From positions 62,724 through 126,723 of the forward strand of contig JAFLEI010000003.1 in the NCBI GenBank assembly GCA_017301975.1: DNA of 64,000 bases, written 5' to 3'. The position numbers and the translations under genes are program-made. The notes beneath the pieces were generated by a model that had not been told where the DNA came from, did not search any database, and saw only the letters and a list, made by a program, of their open reading frames with translations. This document shows positions 63,357 through 64,000 of the stretch, piece after piece; positions within the stretch are counted from its first letter, which is position 1; each line of letters starts with the position of its first letter. Source of the DNA: Verrucomicrobiota bacterium (GTDB lineage: Bacteria; Verrucomicrobiota; Verrucomicrobiia; Verrucomicrobiales; Verrucomicrobiaceae).

Positions 63357-64000
63357 TCAAGTCCACTCCAGTTTAAGTCCATCGTAAGCGATGTTCACTC
63401 CGGATGGGAGTTTTGGGTCTTCCACAGCATGCATGATCTCACACTGAATGTGGGTGAACCAGGTCTGGCGCGGCTGGAGCTCGCGCTGAACGGCCAAGCT
63501 TTCCTCAAAGCTCATGTGCGTGGGGTGCGGCGTGTGGCGCAGGGCATCGATGATGAGCGTATCGACCCCTTTCAGCAATTCAAGCGTATGGGGCAGCAGG
63601 GTTTTGCAGTCCGGGATGTAGGCGCAGAGTTTCTTGCCGCTGCGTGAGAATAGATAGCCGATCGTGTCCACCTTGCCATGCTGCACGGGCAGGGGGGTGA
63701 TGGTGGTTTCGCCCAGATGAAACGGGCCGTGAACGGGTTTCGGGAACGGCTTCAAATAGCCACGGTAACGGTTCTCTCCATTGAAGGCGTAGATGAACAT
63801 GCGCTCCAGAACGGCGAGGCACTCAGGAGTGCCGTAGATCGGCAGGAAATGATCTGCCTCGGTGGTGAAGCGACGCAGGTCATCGAAGCCGGTGAGGTGG
63901 TCCATGTGGGGATGCGTGAAGATCGCGGCATCCAGGCTGCGGATGTTTTCACGCAGGCACTGCATGCGGAAGTCCGGCCCGGTATCCACCACCCATGCGG
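63357..64000 (-). CDS. MBL-fold metallo-hydrolase, N-terminus outside the window
   Basis: At least 211 residues of a metallo-beta-lactamase-fold phosphodiesterase or hydrolase (PhnP/RNase Z-like). The zinc motif FTHPHMDHLTGFDDLR fits HxHxDH apart from the first position THPHMDH, HFLPIYGT follows, and a later Asp occurs in CAYIPDCKTL; IQCEIMHA is near the end. The frame continues across the right window edge (63992 is only an internal GTG). Its stop directly abuts the start of the TIGR03790 gene. A phosphonate or cyclic-phosphate substrate is possible. Confidence 0.8.
   Translation of the reverse strand, partial: AWVVDTGPDFRMQCLRENIRSLDAAIFTHPHMDHLTGFDDLRRFTTEADHFLPIYGTPECLAVLERMFIYAFNGENRYRGYLKPFPKPVHGPFHLGETTITPLPVQHGKVDTIGYLFSRSGKKLCAYIPDCKTLLPHTLELLKGVDTLIIDALRHTPHPTHMSFEESLAVQRELQPRQTWFTHIQCEIMHAVEDPKLPSGVNIAYDGLKLEWT

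Overview
The window looks like the chromosome of a Verrucomicrobiota bacterium, probably Verrucomicrobiales close to Prosthecobacter (inferred from gene content). Markers are a fused LpxC-FabZ protein beside LpxA (Gram-negative lipid A in a PVC-type fusion), a cytochrome-containing DUF1587/1592/1588/1585 protein paired with a DUF1552 protein, a PVC-type membrane-bound dehydrogenase, DUF1080, TIGR03790 and DUF4139 proteins, and many small secreted SGNH or PQQ-propeller proteins. DNA is GC-rich and genes are tightly packed, with many 4-base ATGA overlaps.

Layout. 1-6 kb: partial class V aminotransferase, RelE-like protein coupled to a SurA/PpiC isomerase, acetyl-CoA synthetase, apolipoprotein N-acyltransferase. 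6-14.4 kb: secreted PQQ and DUF4139 proteins, lpxC/fabZ-lpxA, a GT4 glycosyltransferase, an SGNH hydrolase and an acyltransferase-3. 14.5-21.3 kb, minus strand: a polysaccharide operon (MurJ-like flippase, O-antigen ligase, fused double glycosyltransferase, asparagine synthase). 21.3-25.3 kb: glgX, a tandem SGNH hydrolase and REP-like palindromes. 25.3-38.5 kb: a two-component system, the cytochrome/DUF1552/LRR cluster, DUF1080 and the PVC dehydrogenase. 38.6-42.1 kb: HU, RNase HIII, MutY and a metal-binding lipoprotein. 50.5-64 kb: sugar isomerase, a three-gene membrane glycosyltransferase operon, amidohydrolases, an enolase-superfamily enzyme, a cNMP-FHA protein, PQQ and TIGR03790 proteins and a partial MBL hydrolase.

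The exceptional region is 42.1-50.4 kb. A structured leader with an apparent terminator/antiterminator switch precedes 26 tRNA genes on the plus strand. The array covers every amino acid except valine and is split by one MFS gene on the opposite strand. In 25 of the 26 tRNAs the T-loop has G at position 55 instead of the near-universal U, and most D-loops have AG where G18G19 is expected. Only tRNA-Glu is canonical. Most synthetase identity elements (anticodon, many discriminator bases, G3:U70 in both tRNA-Ala) are kept. Three tRNAs (Trp-CCA, Arg-UCU, Ser-CGA) carry 60-64 nt structured insertions exactly at the end of the T-loop, and removing them restores a normal 7-nt loop. The three tRNA-Leu genes lack the long variable arm.

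Directly downstream come an RlaP-type nucleotidyltransferase, the RNA ligase RtcB and two paralogous HNH nucleases. RlaP and RtcB belong to families tied to RNA repair. My reading is that array plus RNA-repair genes form one functional unit: a set of elbow-altered tRNAs that may act outside normal translation, as nuclease-resistant spares, as decoys or as aminoacyl donors, and whose damage or maturation is handled by RtcB and RlaP. That function is inference; the tRNA structures and the gene adjacency are read directly from the sequence.
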